From Heligmosomoides polygyrus polygyrus (Eukaryota > Nematoda > Chromadorea > Rhabditida > Heligmosomidae), in the NCBI GenBank assembly GCA_947396885.1, contig OX377204.1, positions 47,107,139 through 47,171,138 of the forward strand: a DNA stretch of 64,000 nucleotides, read 5' to 3'. Under the pieces are notes generated by a model. That model was given only the letters and a program-made list of their open reading frames with translations. It had not been told where the DNA came from and made no database searches. A program made the translations under genes and the position numbers. Below are positions 34,201 to 43,844 of the stretch, piece after piece. How positions within the stretch are numbered: the stretch's first letter is position 1; each line of letters begins with the position of its first letter.

Positions 34201-36724
34201 ATTTTATTCAATGCCCAAGTTCTTCATGGGACAATGTAACACACAGCACAGTTAGTGAAATGAGAGCTCAGCGCCGTTGCTAACGTCCCAATATAACTTT
34301 CCGAGAACGGCATTCTTTCTTAGAACAGTATGACAGAAACGTTTATTCGGCTTACGTTTCGGCGTAACCGCTTTCTACAGAGCCTGGAAAAGACAAGGGG
34401 AGTTAGAGAAATTACCCGTCCAAGAGTAATTTCAAGTTTCAGCCATCTCAAATGCTAAAGGGAGAAAGAGACGAACCGCGAGGAGGACAGCCCAACTGAC
34501 CTTATGTAAACAGCCGAAGGCTGTGGAGTCACCTTTCAGATGGAGATAAATGTGGGTGAATGAGGTCCTCCCTTCGGGTCAGCCCCTCAGCGACCCGAAG
34601 CTGGCGCTCCCCGGGGTCAAGCGCACAGAAATCGGCAAATGGAGCCAACTCCTGGGTTATGGCTACCGTTCCTCCTTCATATTGATTGCGGGGTTCTTGA
34701 ACGCAATCCACAGCGCCTCCAAGACCTTGCGCCCTCGTGAGCAAGGATCGTCACCGCCACTCCAACCACTGCGCTACTATGACTTCGCAGCATGTGCACA
34801 CCCAAGGGTGTGTTGACTTTGCACCTGTTGAGCCCGTCCACATGCTCCTTCACCCTTACCCAAAGTGGTCTGCCCGTCTCACCAACGTATTCCTCCTTGC
34901 ATTCAATGCAAGTTATGAGGTATACTGTTCCTGAAACCCTACAGTCGCCTTCCCTGCCAAATGGAGCAGGAGGGCGTTTCACAAGCGCAGTCATAAAGAC
35001 GGTTCCTCACCAGTTGCGCCTTGAAATTAGCCGGAGGCACCTCAACGACCCTAACGATGTCACCCAGGTCAGCCTTACGAACGAATTCCCGTACTTGAGC
35101 ACTGAGAGCGTCCGAGATAAAAGGTACCGTGAAGGCGATTTGACCACGCAATTGTGCCCTGTGTATGCGTGCTGGTGCCCGTGGTTGACGGCCTTTGGGC
35201 ATGTTGTGCGCAACATACCCGTAAGATAAGGCACTGAAGAGATGCGATTTCCCTAGATGAGGACTTGAACTCGCCATTCGAGGACACCAGAGCAGCTGTT
35301 TGGAACATATTCCGAACAATGGCCCTCTTAGTACTATATGGGTGTGCGGAACGATAGTGCACAATGATGTTCTTGTTGCGGGCTTCCGTTACCACCTAGT
35401 TTGGAAGGTGTTCCTAGAGAGGCGAATTTCCACGTTGAGGAACGGCAGCCAGTGACTTTCGGCTTCTCCTTTGTGAGCCTAATATGCTCAGCCTGATGGT
35501 TAAGCAACTCGAAGCAGGCATCCATTTCGCTCTGCGTAGGACATACGATAAAACAGTCATCTATATACCGACAATACAGCAAAGGTCTGCGTTCCATTAC
35601 GGGTCTCTCTATTTTTGACATGTACGCTATAGCTAGCACCTGAGCCAAGCTTTGATCCATAGCTAGGCCTCTAACCTGCCTGTAGTACTGTTTGGACCAC
35701 TTGGATATGTTGCACTGAAGGCACTCTTCTATAAGCACCATTATTTGGGCAATGTTGAGTCGTAAAGGGCCAGCTGGACCTCATGATCAACAAGGATCTC
35801 GTGTACCGCTTGCATGGCATCGCCTTTGGAGACATTTGTGTACAACGACGTGACGTCAAACGACTCCATCACGCAGGTATCTTCTACATTAGTGGCCTTC
35901 TTTCTCCTCCTCAATGAGAGAACACACTGGTAGCGGTGCTGAATAATGTAGGTTGGACTCTCATCCCTACCGTACCTAGGCTACTGACGTTGATGTCCAT
36001 GCAATTTTCGTATCTAGAGCCCATGAATCATAAATTACATTATCACTTTTTAATAACGTCTTGTCGTTTAGGCTAACATGCGTGGAGCATCTTATGGGTT
36101 TGGGCCAGACATACTCGCGAAGATCTGCCAACAGCTCAACATTGATCTGGTTGCTGAAGTATATTTGTGTGTGCCGATACAGCCTCTGAAATATCAAATT
36201 CCAGGTTGCACGAGCTCATCAAGTTGTTCAAGACGGCTACGAATTTTTCGGAGGGCGGAAATTGGTGGTAGGAAAGCCTCAAACTCCAATTTTTAACTCT
36301 TTTCACATGATAAATTCGCGTGTTATAGACAATCTTCTCCGCTCCCCATTACTGTGGACAGTTTGATAACGCAGCAGCGATGATGACAGTCGACGAGAAT
36401 TTGCAGGCTAGTCCTTGTTTTTATGCAATTAATCATATTTTTAGAGTTCAGCGAACGTGGAGTACATTCTTGGTGTATGAGGAGTTGCCTACGTTTACTA
36501 CAGAAGGCTAGGAATGAAATTGTCTACATCTTTGACTTTGACTCACTTGTTGTGGTAAATTGACTGACCACTTACAGTGCAAGCTCAGTAGGCTGTTGTA
36601 TGAATATACGAAACTTGACTGTTTTCAGTGCTCATTCGAGATTCTTCGACCATCTGTCGGAAAGCCACAGCCAAAGGTCATACCCACAACTCTGGGATCT
36701 CCGGCTGCGCCACCATGCCAGTAA
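19290..36724 (+). CDS. PP1-family serine/threonine protein phosphatase (GSP-like), 10 exons, complete
   Basis: Exons: 19290-19389, 26909-27024, 27139-27237, 27368-27496, 28015-28127, 29730-29808, 36072-36158, 36205-36267, 36329-36406, 36629-36724 (stop). They total 960 nt, or 319 residues, close to the usual 320-330, with no frame conflict at any junction. The metallophosphatase core is intact: ICGDTHGQ and LGDYVDRG (metal ligands), [19 protein letters not shown] (catalytic His), [29 protein letters not shown] and [12 protein letters not shown]. The N-terminus (LITNLLNVG) and the tail, ending PPCQ, are both present. It should remove phosphate from Ser/Thr as the catalytic subunit of PP1 holoenzymes. 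His and Gln in [11 protein letters not shown], where metazoan PP1 usually has Asn and Glu, are recalled from sperm-type nematode GSP paralogues; that assignment is inference. All introns are GT-AG except the last, which is GC-AG. Introns 1, 5 and 6 are swollen by transposons. Confidence 0.9.
19847..20346 (+). other. unassigned open segments inside PP1 intron 1
   Basis: An ATG frame at 19847 ([19 protein letters not shown]...) of 38 codons ends at 19963. A second open frame without a start, about 20076-20346, encodes a charged helical stretch ([19 protein letters not shown]). They might be exons of an intronic or alternative transcript, or chance. No family recognised. Confidence 0.2.
21087..21601 (+). 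repeat. 5' LTR of BEL-1
   Basis: Begins TGTAGCTATCG. It carries a TATA box (CGTATAAAAGGGG, about 21250-21262), a stretch dense in CTCG/TCTCG, and an AATAAA-like GGATAATAAATATT near 21495-21510. It is nearly identical to the 3' LTR, so insertion is fairly recent. If TATGT is the target duplication, the LTR ends in CAATA rather than the usual CA. Confidence 0.85.
21605..21618 (+). promoter_or_regulatory. primer binding site, tRNA-Gly type
   Basis: GGGTGCATCGGCCG lies three bases inside the LTR. From recalled tRNA-Gly sequence, the complement of its 3' end with CCA is TGGTGCATCGGCCG, a match at 13 of 14 positions. This is the expected location for priming of minus-strand DNA. Confidence 0.55.
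21847..23760 (+). pseudogene. BEL-1 Gag and aspartic protease, one frameshift
   Basis: From ATG 21847: a coiled-coil-prone N-terminus, then the DUF1759-like capsid region of BEL Gag ([34 protein letters not shown]), then a zinc knuckle [14 protein letters not shown] one-base shift near 23031 separates this from two further knuckles ([10 protein letters not shown] and [13 protein letters not shown]). The protease follows in that frame with [12 protein letters not shown] (active site) and [11 protein letters not shown]. With this single indel the Gag-protease line would be continuous. BEL Gag assembles the particle and protease matures it. Confidence 0.8.
23750..24457 (+). pseudogene. BEL-1 Env-like glycoprotein, C-terminal part, after a large deletion
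   Basis: The first 50 residues ([20 protein letters not shown]) still belong to the protease-RT linker. From about 23898 the frame changes character to a cysteine-rich ectodomain end, a membrane segment ([20 protein letters not shown]) and a short basic tail. The arrangement resembles the C-terminal part of envelope-like proteins in nematode BEL elements. The junction near 23897 marks deletion of RT, RNase H, integrase and the N-terminal Env. Confidence 0.6.
24531..25232 (+). CDS. BEL-1 3' accessory ORF: Arg/Ser-rich with Gag-like zinc module
   Basis: An uninterrupted frame of about 233 residues from ATG 24531. An acidic start ([15 protein letters not shown]) is followed by an Arg/Ser-rich region with repeated YD-RTK and SPSR-type units. 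The C-terminal cysteine module is [16 protein letters not shown] ... [10 protein letters not shown] ... [11 protein letters not shown]. Its spacing resembles the tandem zinc-binding part of BEL Gag. The same acidic start and HYSDSCPV module occur in the second BEL element (44.2-45.0 kb, minus). Nucleic-acid binding is likely; the role is unknown. Confidence 0.6.
   Translation: MLSDDDYMDDLIKECSGDDHSLPRTNAREAAHSRCRKYSSRERRYSASFSRNDVCHTKISDKSRSPPRKYDSRTKVRGYSSSPSRMYDHQTKIRDESPTLPRKHDRQTRNEDSSQESRQRQLRRDLDDLQRILRLLPTSKIGECSRGVSDRIVCTLCEAQGAHYSDSCPVHTNGDERCDLIMRDGRCQCCLEMCADRGECKRKSNPCWYCCIVRTTTLLFLIPYDKGHHPFHA
25316..25830 (+). repeat. 3' LTR of BEL-1
   Basis: Same length as the 5' LTR and nearly identical, starting TGTAGCTATCG and ending AGCAATA, followed by the TATGT target duplicate. 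Confidence 0.85.
26342..26908. other. PP1 intron 1, final part
   Basis: Sequence between the palindromic element and exon 2. Open frames on both strands are low in complexity and show no family motif. Confidence 0.35.
28165..29115. mobile_element. palindromic Tc1/mariner-like element in PP1 intron 5
   Basis: Ends CAGTGCGTTTC and GAAACGCACTG are each flanked by TA (28163-28164, 29116-29117). Imperfect inverted homology runs about 400 bp inward from both ends, leaving a short unpaired centre near 28640. The right arm encodes [20 protein letters not shown] followed by a stop, which looks like the C-terminus of a Tc1-type transposase. The left arm carries the inverse of the same segment. It is a head-to-head derivative with no complete transposase. 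Confidence 0.75.
30550..30915 (+). pseudogene. RTE-C endonuclease, N-terminal half
   Basis: [35 protein letters not shown] (catalytic Glu), [19 protein letters not shown] and [12 protein letters not shown] are in order, as in RTE AP endonucleases. The GDFN and SDH parts are deleted, and a short piece of pre-RT connector follows directly. Confidence 0.75.
31139..31207 (+). other. tRNA-like sequence in the left palindrome arm
   Basis: It carries an A-box-like GTGGCGCAGGGGTAGTGC. A four-pair anticodon stem around CTCATCG would place CAT as anticodon, and a B-box-like GGTTCGGTTCC follows. The acceptor pairing is weak. An inverse copy lies at 31722-31790. Probably a tRNA-derived relic carried by the element. 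Confidence 0.4.
31722..31790 (-). other. tRNA-like sequence in the right palindrome arm
   Basis: Inverse copy of the 31139-31207 tRNA-like segment with small differences. Same reasoning. Confidence 0.4.
32015..33530 (+). pseudogene. RTE-C reverse transcriptase and C-terminal domain
   Basis: In order: [60 protein letters not shown] (motif A) and [16 protein letters not shown]. The catalytic box follows as [18 protein letters not shown], where the second Asp of FADD is Asn (32716-32727). The C-terminal region reads [29 protein letters not shown], and [17 protein letters not shown]. Frames change at least three times. Confidence 0.8.
34001..34125. repeat. hairpin MITE-like inverted repeat
   Basis: Arms 34001-34056 and 34068-34125 are nearly perfect inverse copies (AAGGTTCGAGCACACTTCGC ... 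TGCTGCCGCAGC) with about 11 unpaired central bases. The structure is a 125-bp hairpin in PP1 intron 6, transcribed in the sense direction with the gene. Confidence 0.65.
34677..34994 (-). pseudogene. GIY-YIG endonuclease domain of the Penelope-like element
   Basis: [20 protein letters not shown] followed by [13 protein letters not shown] shows the paired GxY-x(n)-YVG motif and the catalytic Arg of GIY-YIG nucleases, with the two-cysteine insertion (CIEC) seen in Penelope elements. The nuclease would cut target DNA during insertion. The rest of the frame is short and runs into decayed sequence. Confidence 0.75.
35334..35870 (-). pseudogene. Penelope-like reverse transcriptase
   Basis: The catalytic YIDD is intact in [11 protein letters not shown]. 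The preceding motif reads [10 protein letters not shown], where Gly is usual in place of Asp. The region after it ([18 protein letters not shown]) fits the RT thumb. Two frames are needed to read it, so it is broken. Confidence 0.75.
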
Positions 36725-36736
36725 TACTCGTCCACT

Positions 36737-36742
36737 AATAAA
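36737..36742 (+). terminator. polyadenylation signal of the PP1 gene
   Basis: AATAAA begins 13 bases after the TAA stop, implying the very short 3' UTR common in nematodes. Confidence 0.6.
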
Positions 36743-39700
36743 AATGAACCAGCCTCAGTGTTTGGTCATGTGAGCCACAGCCACTCCAGCACAGGTTGCT
36801 TCGGAAGTCCCATGTCTTATGCACTGTATACGGCGCACATACTAACGAACGAAACCCTTCGGAATTCGGTAGTCTATGCGTCTGGGCCGATCTGAAAATT
36901 TCATGACGATTTTAAGAGGTAAACTCTACCAGTTCGTCTTACACTGTCAAATCCGGGTCTTGCGTCCATTGGACCCCCGGTGTCAATCGGCGTCGATATT
37001 TGTCCTACCGTCAGTACTGTCCTCTGTTAGAGTGCACTCTTTTCTGGACCATTCTCTCTTCTGTTTCCTGGTCCGTCCGAACGAGAATTGGGAGCGGTCC
37101 AACTGGGCCGATGCGGCGGCAACCGCACCGCGCTCGGATCCTGTGCTGCGGTCCGGCTCCCAAAACAGTCTCGGCTTCACCTTCGACAAGGAGGGCCGGT
37201 GTGGTTGCTCGGCCACTCACCCTTTTTACTTTTTTATATTGAATTTCGTCTAATGATACGCCGTGGGAAGGCATCTAGCTGTTCACCGAGTCTACTTGTG
37301 TGAGCTGACAAGGATATACGTTTGTGTACGCGGATTTTGAGACGATTGAACCCATCGAGTCTCGTTCTTGTCTGCCACCCTAGTAAGTGGAAGGTGCTGA
37401 GCATCAGTTCACAACTGTAGACGGATTGAGTCGTTCCCCGCACGTCTACGGTTTATCCCTATTGACTGCGACCAAGGGTTAGTTCCAGCCCTTGACAATC
37501 TCCGTGTTCCTCGCTTTTTGAACGCTCCATGGCTGTCCCACTCTTTCGGCCGATTTAAACTAAATTTCATTCCCCGTCAAGTTATTCCCATACAGGCCGC
37601 GTGTAGTACACCCGGCATCGGTCCTGGCTAACTATTGTTAACCTAATCCTCCTTCTTTTGCGGTAGGCTAACCACAGAACTCATCCGCTGCAGGGTACGC
37701 ACCGGGTATAGATCCACTAAGCTGGGGAAAAGAATAGGGAAGCCCCGAAAGGGCTTAGGCACCCAACTCACCCCTCAGTCTCCTCAGTTGTGTTGACTCC
37801 CCAGTAGGGGTCTTCAGGAGCTCCTGATTGTTTCTTGATGGGCTGAGTCGGTGAGAACCTTTAGTGTCGTGAACACTATTGAGACCTTCGGACGTGCTTT
37901 CTTGGACATAGCCATCCTAGTGACAGACTACTTAGTTAGTAGTTGGCAAGCAGCTCTCTAGTGGCGCTGTTGTAGCTTGACCTCCTAGGTGGGCACTCTT
38001 AGGTACAATATAGCATTGTAATACATTTATTGCCCCAGCATCTGTTGGTTTCGGCTGGGCAGCGTTTATTGCATGGTAGTTGCTCTATAGAAGATCTGTG
38101 ATCTCTATTTATTTACTATGATATGTGTTGTATCAGTATCGCAGCTACCCGTGGTATAAATAAGGTAGGCTGCGATACTGGTTTCATTCTTCTTCTTGTT
38201 CTCACCCTTCTACTGTTCCTGTGGAATAAAGAAGTGGCCGATCGGTTGCACTCAGCAAGACACAAGACCGTGGCAACGGTTTGGATCCCTCTCAACGGAT
38301 CCCGTTTCCGCTCACTCCCTCCTCACTGTTAAGTGAGAACTATCCCTAAGGATTATGTAGGTAAGCTCTCTGGTCGGGTTCGATATCCACCTCGTGGCTG
38401 ACCCTCCTCCTCCCTTGTCCCGCCCGCCTCTCATAGCGCTAGCGCTTGGAACACGGAGGGAGTCAAGAGCGCAGACAGGGTACCTTCTCCTCGTTGTTCG
38501 GCCGAGCCCCGTTTTACGTCTCACATATTAAGTCACTTTTATCAGTGGCATTTTCACTTTGATATCCTTTCGATAGTTCCTGATTTCGCCGTCGTGTTGT
38601 GTTGAATTTATGTTAAACAGTTTTTTCAGTGTTTGTTTTCTTCTTTGTCATAAATTTTATAAAACAAATGGTGTCGTATACCGTTTGCGTACGGTTCAGC
38701 CGCCTGGTACATAGGAGGGGTGGTTAAAAGAAACGTTAGGGGACCTTAGGTAACCGTTCTGGGTTGTCAAGTCGGAATTAGTACCGGTAGCTTAGGGAAA
38801 GCTTAACCCATTGACGACCACGAGGGTCGATTACGGCCTGCAGTTTTTCAGTCGCGTGGGAGCGCGCGGGCCGATTTCGGCTCGCGGTTATAAAACTGTT
38901 CACTACGGTCCATTCTCGCTTTTTTGTAGTTTACGAGTAATCATTAGATATGTTGGATTCTAGCAATGCTGCAGTCATTTACTTCTAAGCACCGATAAGA
39001 ACAAATAATCAGCTCTACACACTATTCAAGCTTCATAACGATCGATATTATTCACAAACAGTTTCCCGCATCTTGTAAAAATGGTCATGCAGGAAATTAA
39101 GTAGTCACATTTCTTGTAAAAATCTTGAAAACAATCTTGACAAAACTATGTCAAACACCTGCTGCATCATGTGTTCACCTTATTTGCACGATTCGTGGCA
39201 AACGTGCGCCATTTTTCTTTGCAGACCTCCTTACGGCAGCAAATACATCTTTTATGATTTGCTTCAAACCTGTTCCGGCCTTCTCCAACATGTGGCTAAC
39301 CTTTGGACAGGGAGATTCATTTGGAATATCGTGAAGTAGTGTTTCCGCGAAATTCCAACGTCCGTGCGGTCGCTGGCGCCAAACACGCGATTTGCCGTGG
39401 TCGTCAATCGGTTAAAGAAGTAAATCATCATGTCGGTAGACGTGCCCGGTGTAGCTACTTCCCAGAGCCCTTCTGTCTGTTCATCAACTGACAGTGTAGA
39501 AGGCCGACTAAGTTCTTGGGTGGAGAAGCAGGCAGGCCGGTTGGCACAGATAACCCTGCACCCACCTGCAAACCGAGTCGGGAGACGTGCATATTTTTTT
39601 TCGACATCAACAGTAATTCTGACTTCGGCATCTATGCTTCCTCCCGCTCAAACACAAACGCAAAACTTGACAACACGACATTGACTCTTAATTCACCATG

Positions 39701-40084
39701 CTCTAAATAGAGTTCTCTGGTGCTAAGGGCAGTCGCCATGTTTCTGGTTATAGTTGTAATGGAACCTATTTGGTGTAATGGAACCTATTTGGTGTACTTC
39801 CAGGTAAATAAGACTGAATAGATTCCTGGTTATTTGGACCTCCTTGCGTTCATTCATTTTTGCGCCAACTGCTATCGTTTACATAGAACACGTCTCCACG
39901 CCTCTGATACAGCTCCTATTTAATATTGTTCTCTATGCTCAACGAACATCCTAGGCACACGAAGGACGACGTTTCAGCGGGTTGAGTGCCTTCCCGTCGA
40001 ACTCATTGTCTCCAGTAGCAAGCTTTCTTCAGGAACTGTGTGTTCCTCCGTTTGATTCGCGTTGCTATCCTTTTTCCTGCTTCA
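36743..40084. other. non-coding region downstream of PP1
   Basis: No gene supported. A GC-rich patch lies at 37090-37220 and a TATA-like GTATAAATAAGG near 38153, with GGAATAAAG about 70 bases later. The last two could be LTR-like signals, but no partner LTR is in the window. A tandem duplication of an 18-bp GTAATGGAACCTATTTGG unit sits near 39757-39795. The short frames on both strands carry no motif. Confidence 0.35.
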
Positions 40085-42560
40085 TTTAGCGCATCACCTC
40101 TACTTCAACACTATGGTAAAGAAAAGTAAGATGTCGTCGAAAAAACGATTAGAGAAGAATCTCCCACTCACGCGTATCCCCTTCTCCTCATAGTCGAACG
40201 ACTCCATTATCCATTGCAGCGCTTCGCATCCAACATGCAGTCGGTTAATGTTCTCACTTAAGAGGAGTCCTCTGGTTGTTTAATAAGATCAAGAGAATAG
40301 CATTCGTTTCGACGCTGCCAAGTACTTTCTCGTAGTCGGCGAAGGTGAGAGCAAGGGGCAGATGCTGTTTTCGACAAACCTCATTAACTCTCGAGACGGA
40401 ATAAATGTGATCGACGTAGCTGAATTTCTTGCGGAATCCAGCTGGATCCACAAGTTGAGCTTTATTCACTGCTCTTGCTATGCGTGCAAGAATCATCTTC
40501 GTGAAAAGCTTGGAAAGCACATTCAGCAGGCATACAGGACGACAATTTCGAATATTTTTTCCGTTTCCCTTCTTGTGGAGAAACACGGTACGCGGCTGGC
40601 CGGAGATTCGTCCGTTTTGAAGCTATAAAATGTCATACGCTACACAAGTATAACGTGTAGCGGATGTTCTTCAGCTCGAAGAAGGTTGGCTGGAATGTGA
40701 TCCGGCCCAAGGACTGTGCCACTTTTAAGTTCATTATCGTTGCTCGAACTACTGAAGGAAGAGATCGCGACTCGCGAGTATGCAGAACCTCTCCGCTATC
40801 GACTACATCTTACAACGAGAAGAGGAGAAGGTCCTTCTTCGTTGAAGCAACTTCTAGGTGGAGATCGAAATGCGGTCTAAGTTCATTGTTCGCTGTTTTC
40901 AGGCTGGCCTTCCGCAGAACTGCACCCCTTGAGAAGCAAATCATGGGAAGGGTTGCAACGAAAGGAGGCCAAATGATGCGATTGCAGTGTGGTTTCCGTT
41001 CTTCAGATCCAAATTTTTCACTGCCATACTTTTTGACATTGAGGTCATCGAAGTCTAATTTGTATTAAGTTGATGTAAAGTGAAGGCCGATGCCAACGCT
41101 GAGGTTCAACATGTCACAACTCAGCTCGTGCACAACTTTGTTCATCACTTCGGTTCAACACAGCTTCCCAATGTTTCCGTAATGCGTGTATCAGGGATGA
41201 GCGGATTGACCGTTATCCGCTACCCGTTATCCGGTTTCCGGTGGGTTTTGGCCAATCCGTTTTCTTATTCGTTATCCGGGGATTTTTTCGCCGGATAACG
41301 AACAATAAAATGTGGCAAGCTTGTGAATACTTAGATGAATATAAGGACAATTTTTGAAAAAATCGTCTCGTGTTTTTCCATAGGCAGTCGAGATACGCTT
41401 GCAATGCCAGGTCGGTGCCTTCTCAGAGTTCTCAATGCTATATTTAGAGTAATCTTCTAATTCTAACTCATAGCGCATTTTGAAATTCTGAACACTACTT
41501 TGCTCATTTCTATGTGTGTGGTTTTCACCAAAATTCCTTCTAGCATAATGTACGATCTGGTAAAAACCAATCGATCAGTAGAGGAAAGGACAAACGTTCA
41601 TACAAATCACTTCGTTCTAAGGATTTGCCAGATATTCCGCATCTACACGACATTTTAGAGCTCTTTGAAGCTACGATTGGCACTAGCAACCATTTAAAAT
41701 TTACCCTTCCAGTGCAATAGGAATATTATTCGGTCTGGGTAAGAATTAGTGTTAAATTTAATTGGAGAGTAAACAAAAAAGACTCTTTTTAACGACTGTC
41801 CCACACAAGCCCAGAAATTCCCGTGGGAGCTATCCATAGTGACTTCACTGCGGCGGAAAAACATGAACAAAGGATATAAGACGACGGCAGTGCCAGATGC
41901 GACACGCGTTCTACTCTTACGTGATGTGCTGGAAACAGTTTGAATGCGTATTTGGCCAGTACAATGACTTGTGGTGTTCAGCCGATGGAAAATTCAGTGC
42001 ATTATCCTGCCCGGACAAGCTGGTACCAATACATTGACCCCGAGAGGATGGAAGACTTGGTTGACCTGGAGGGGAAATCCGAACCAGAACACTGAGTCGA
42101 AGAGCATGCGACAGCCTTGAAGAAAAAACACCAATAAGTATATTAAAAGTGGCTTACTTGACATGTGACATGGCCTACCGACCTACCATTTGAGAAGAAA
42201 TGGTTTAAAGTAGCTTTAATATTTGTTGTTTGTTCGTTATCCGTTTTTCCGTTATCCGGCCATTTTTGGCAAAATTATCCGTTATCCGTTATACGGGTTT
42301 CAAAATTCTATTATCCGCTCATCCCTGGCGTGTATCCCTCTACATTAAAGAGATCGACGTGGAGCATAAGGAGATTGAGGGAGATCCTCGGAGCCTCACT
42401 GCGTTAGTTTCTACCGGTTGACTTTCGAAAAATGAGGCCGTGTAGTCCCGGAGGAGTACGGGCCGCCTTCTGGTCACCACTGCTGACCACGTCTTTCGCA
42501 ACGTTTCAAGCAAAACATTTCTAAGACACATCAACAGGACTGTGACTGTTTTGCTTTAAT
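40085..42560 (-). mobile_element. RTE-type LINE relic, minus strand, split by a hAT element
   Basis: RT pieces are readable at 40254-40760: GLDHIPANLL, HKKGNGKNIRNCRPVCLLN, LALTFADYEKVLGSVETNA and a decayed catalytic region ending FDDILLF near 40110. Upstream of these on the minus strand (40760-42560) the sequence looks like connector and endonuclease remnants. It continues on both sides of the hAT insertion (CSTSISLM before, ITETLGS after). Too decayed to assign a family confidently. Confidence 0.5.
41192..42327. mobile_element. non-autonomous hAT element
   Basis: Ends CAGGGATGAGCGGAT and ATCCGCTCATCCCTG are inverted, and GCGTGTAT is duplicated exactly on both sides (41184-41191 and 42328-42335). 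An 8-bp duplication with CAGGG-type ends is the hAT signature. Both subterminal regions are crowded with GTTATCCG repeats, probable transposase-binding sites. The interior (41400-42150) has no intact transposase. A short stretch near 41975-42090 (HYPARTSWYQYIDPERMEDL) may be a remnant. Confidence 0.8.
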
Positions 42561-42699
42561 TGTTTAACTTAATTTTTCGAACGTTTGCGGCACAGTTAAC
42601 ATAGCCTTTTTAGGGAGATCAGCATCGGGAAATCTTTATGGTGGGAAGGCTCAACTAATCGGACATATCCTCCCTTTCTGTTGTCATACATGACTCATC

Positions 42700-42903
42700 T
42701 CACCGTTTCCGCCTCTTCCTCACCATTCCGATTGAGGGCCTTGATACTGTAGCTGAGTGGACACCCAGATCTGCTGCTACTTTTCGGACAGTTGTGTTCA
42801 GCTTTGACTCAACGGTTACTCTAAAAACTTGACTGTATAACGTCATCCTTAGACCAGAAACAGGCTTGTCCTTGAGGTAAACTCTGCAGAAAACACTTTT
42901 CAA
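42700..42903 (-). pseudogene. Tc1/mariner transposase fragment, helix-turn-helix
   Basis: The minus-strand frame contains TTVRKVAADLGVHSATVSR followed by a basic stretch (MVRKRRKR), the DNA-binding domain layout of mariner-type transposases. No catalytic domain follows, so it is a short relic. Confidence 0.5.
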
Positions 42904-43285
42904 ACCATTATCTCACATAATGCTAAGTAGGCGATTCAATCCTGAATGCGTTCGAAATGTTACTTCCAGAATGAAAACAGGTGGAAATGTGAGACGTAAT
43001 TTGAAAGAAGAGAAAAACCTACAAAATGGTCTGCGTAAGTGGGCTTAAAAACGTGATTTTTTGTAAGGAACGACTGCATTTGTCAACTGAGCAGCAAAAT
43101 GGCAATTACGTTTGCAACATCCTAATAGAAGGAGTTCCCGTCGCGGATGTCTGGAGGGTTTCTTTAAGAAGACAGTTGATTGTATATCTGCACTCGTGAC
43201 TCTCCAAATGCTTAACATACTTGGCGAGAAGATATCAAACGACTTCTTGTAAGATGCTGAAACTAAAAAAAGCGGGAGCTCCATC

Positions 43286-43795
43286 GTGAAATCTGGACTT
43301 GCAGAGCCGTCGGATAGCCTACCAGCATCGGACAGGAGTTCAGTTCTAAAAACTAAGGTTTTCAAGGTCCTTGATATTCTGCAGGTTGATTGCGAACCTG
43401 CGGAGGTGTACGGAATAGGCAAGCCCGATGTCATGGTCAAAGTTGTCCTGCCGTCGCTATATTTGTGGCGGAGGGCGCTGGCTAACGCACGTACTCTCTG
43501 CAGTGCAGGCTTCGAGGGCGTTTTCGTGCGGAGAAGCATGACTACGGAGGAGAAAAAGCGAGAGTATGAGTTGAGGCAGTTGGCTAAGGAAAAAATAGTG
43601 GCAAAACGAGAAGGGAGTGGGTGGTATACCGTGGTCGGTTGGGGCACGTTTCCGAGCTGCCTAATGCGGGTCGGGAAACACCTGAGTGGGTACGGTGTTC
43701 CACAGCTCCTTGCTTGCTACTTGATTAGTGCCCGAAGCCTCGTCAACAAACTTATTCATTATCATCACTTTTTGTCAACAGAAAACAGGATATGG
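43286..43795 (+). pseudogene. CR1-like LINE (CR1-C): ORF1 end joined to start of endonuclease
   Basis: The first part (VFKVLDILQVDCEPAEVYGI, VKVVLPSLYLW, VFVRRSMTTEEKKREYELRQ) resembles the single-strand nucleic-acid-binding ORF1 protein of CR1-type LINEs. The last 30 residues (ACYLISARSLVNKLIHYHHF) are the start of an AP endonuclease domain. The frame then meets the 16-kb insertion, and the endonuclease resumes at 60275 with MFVTETLLSGS. One indel separates the frames. Confidence 0.6.
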
Positions 43796-43844
43796 TGAGG
43801 GTGCCCACTGTCTCTCTAGACCTACCCCACTTGTGTGATGCCTC

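Larger units (their letters stand above)
34300..35980 (-). mobile_element. Penelope-like retroelement with GIY-YIG domain, decayed
   Basis: On the minus strand, from high to low coordinates, come RT motifs ([18 protein letters not shown] near 35840, [20 protein letters not shown] near 35660, [11 protein letters not shown] near 35560), a connector, and a GIY-YIG nuclease domain at 34994-34677. RT followed by GIY-YIG is diagnostic of Penelope-like elements. Several frameshifts are present. It fills the 3' end of PP1 intron 6, ending about 90 bases before exon 7. Confidence 0.8.

Noticed and set aside
37969..38700. Possible solo LTR (TGTTG start, TATA-like and AATAAA-like signals)
   Set aside because: No partner LTR, no identifiable ends or target duplicate. 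Kept only as a remark.
43045..43647. 200-residue minus-strand ORF
   Set aside because: It is antisense to the LINE ORF1-like frame at 43286-43795, which has recognisable motifs.
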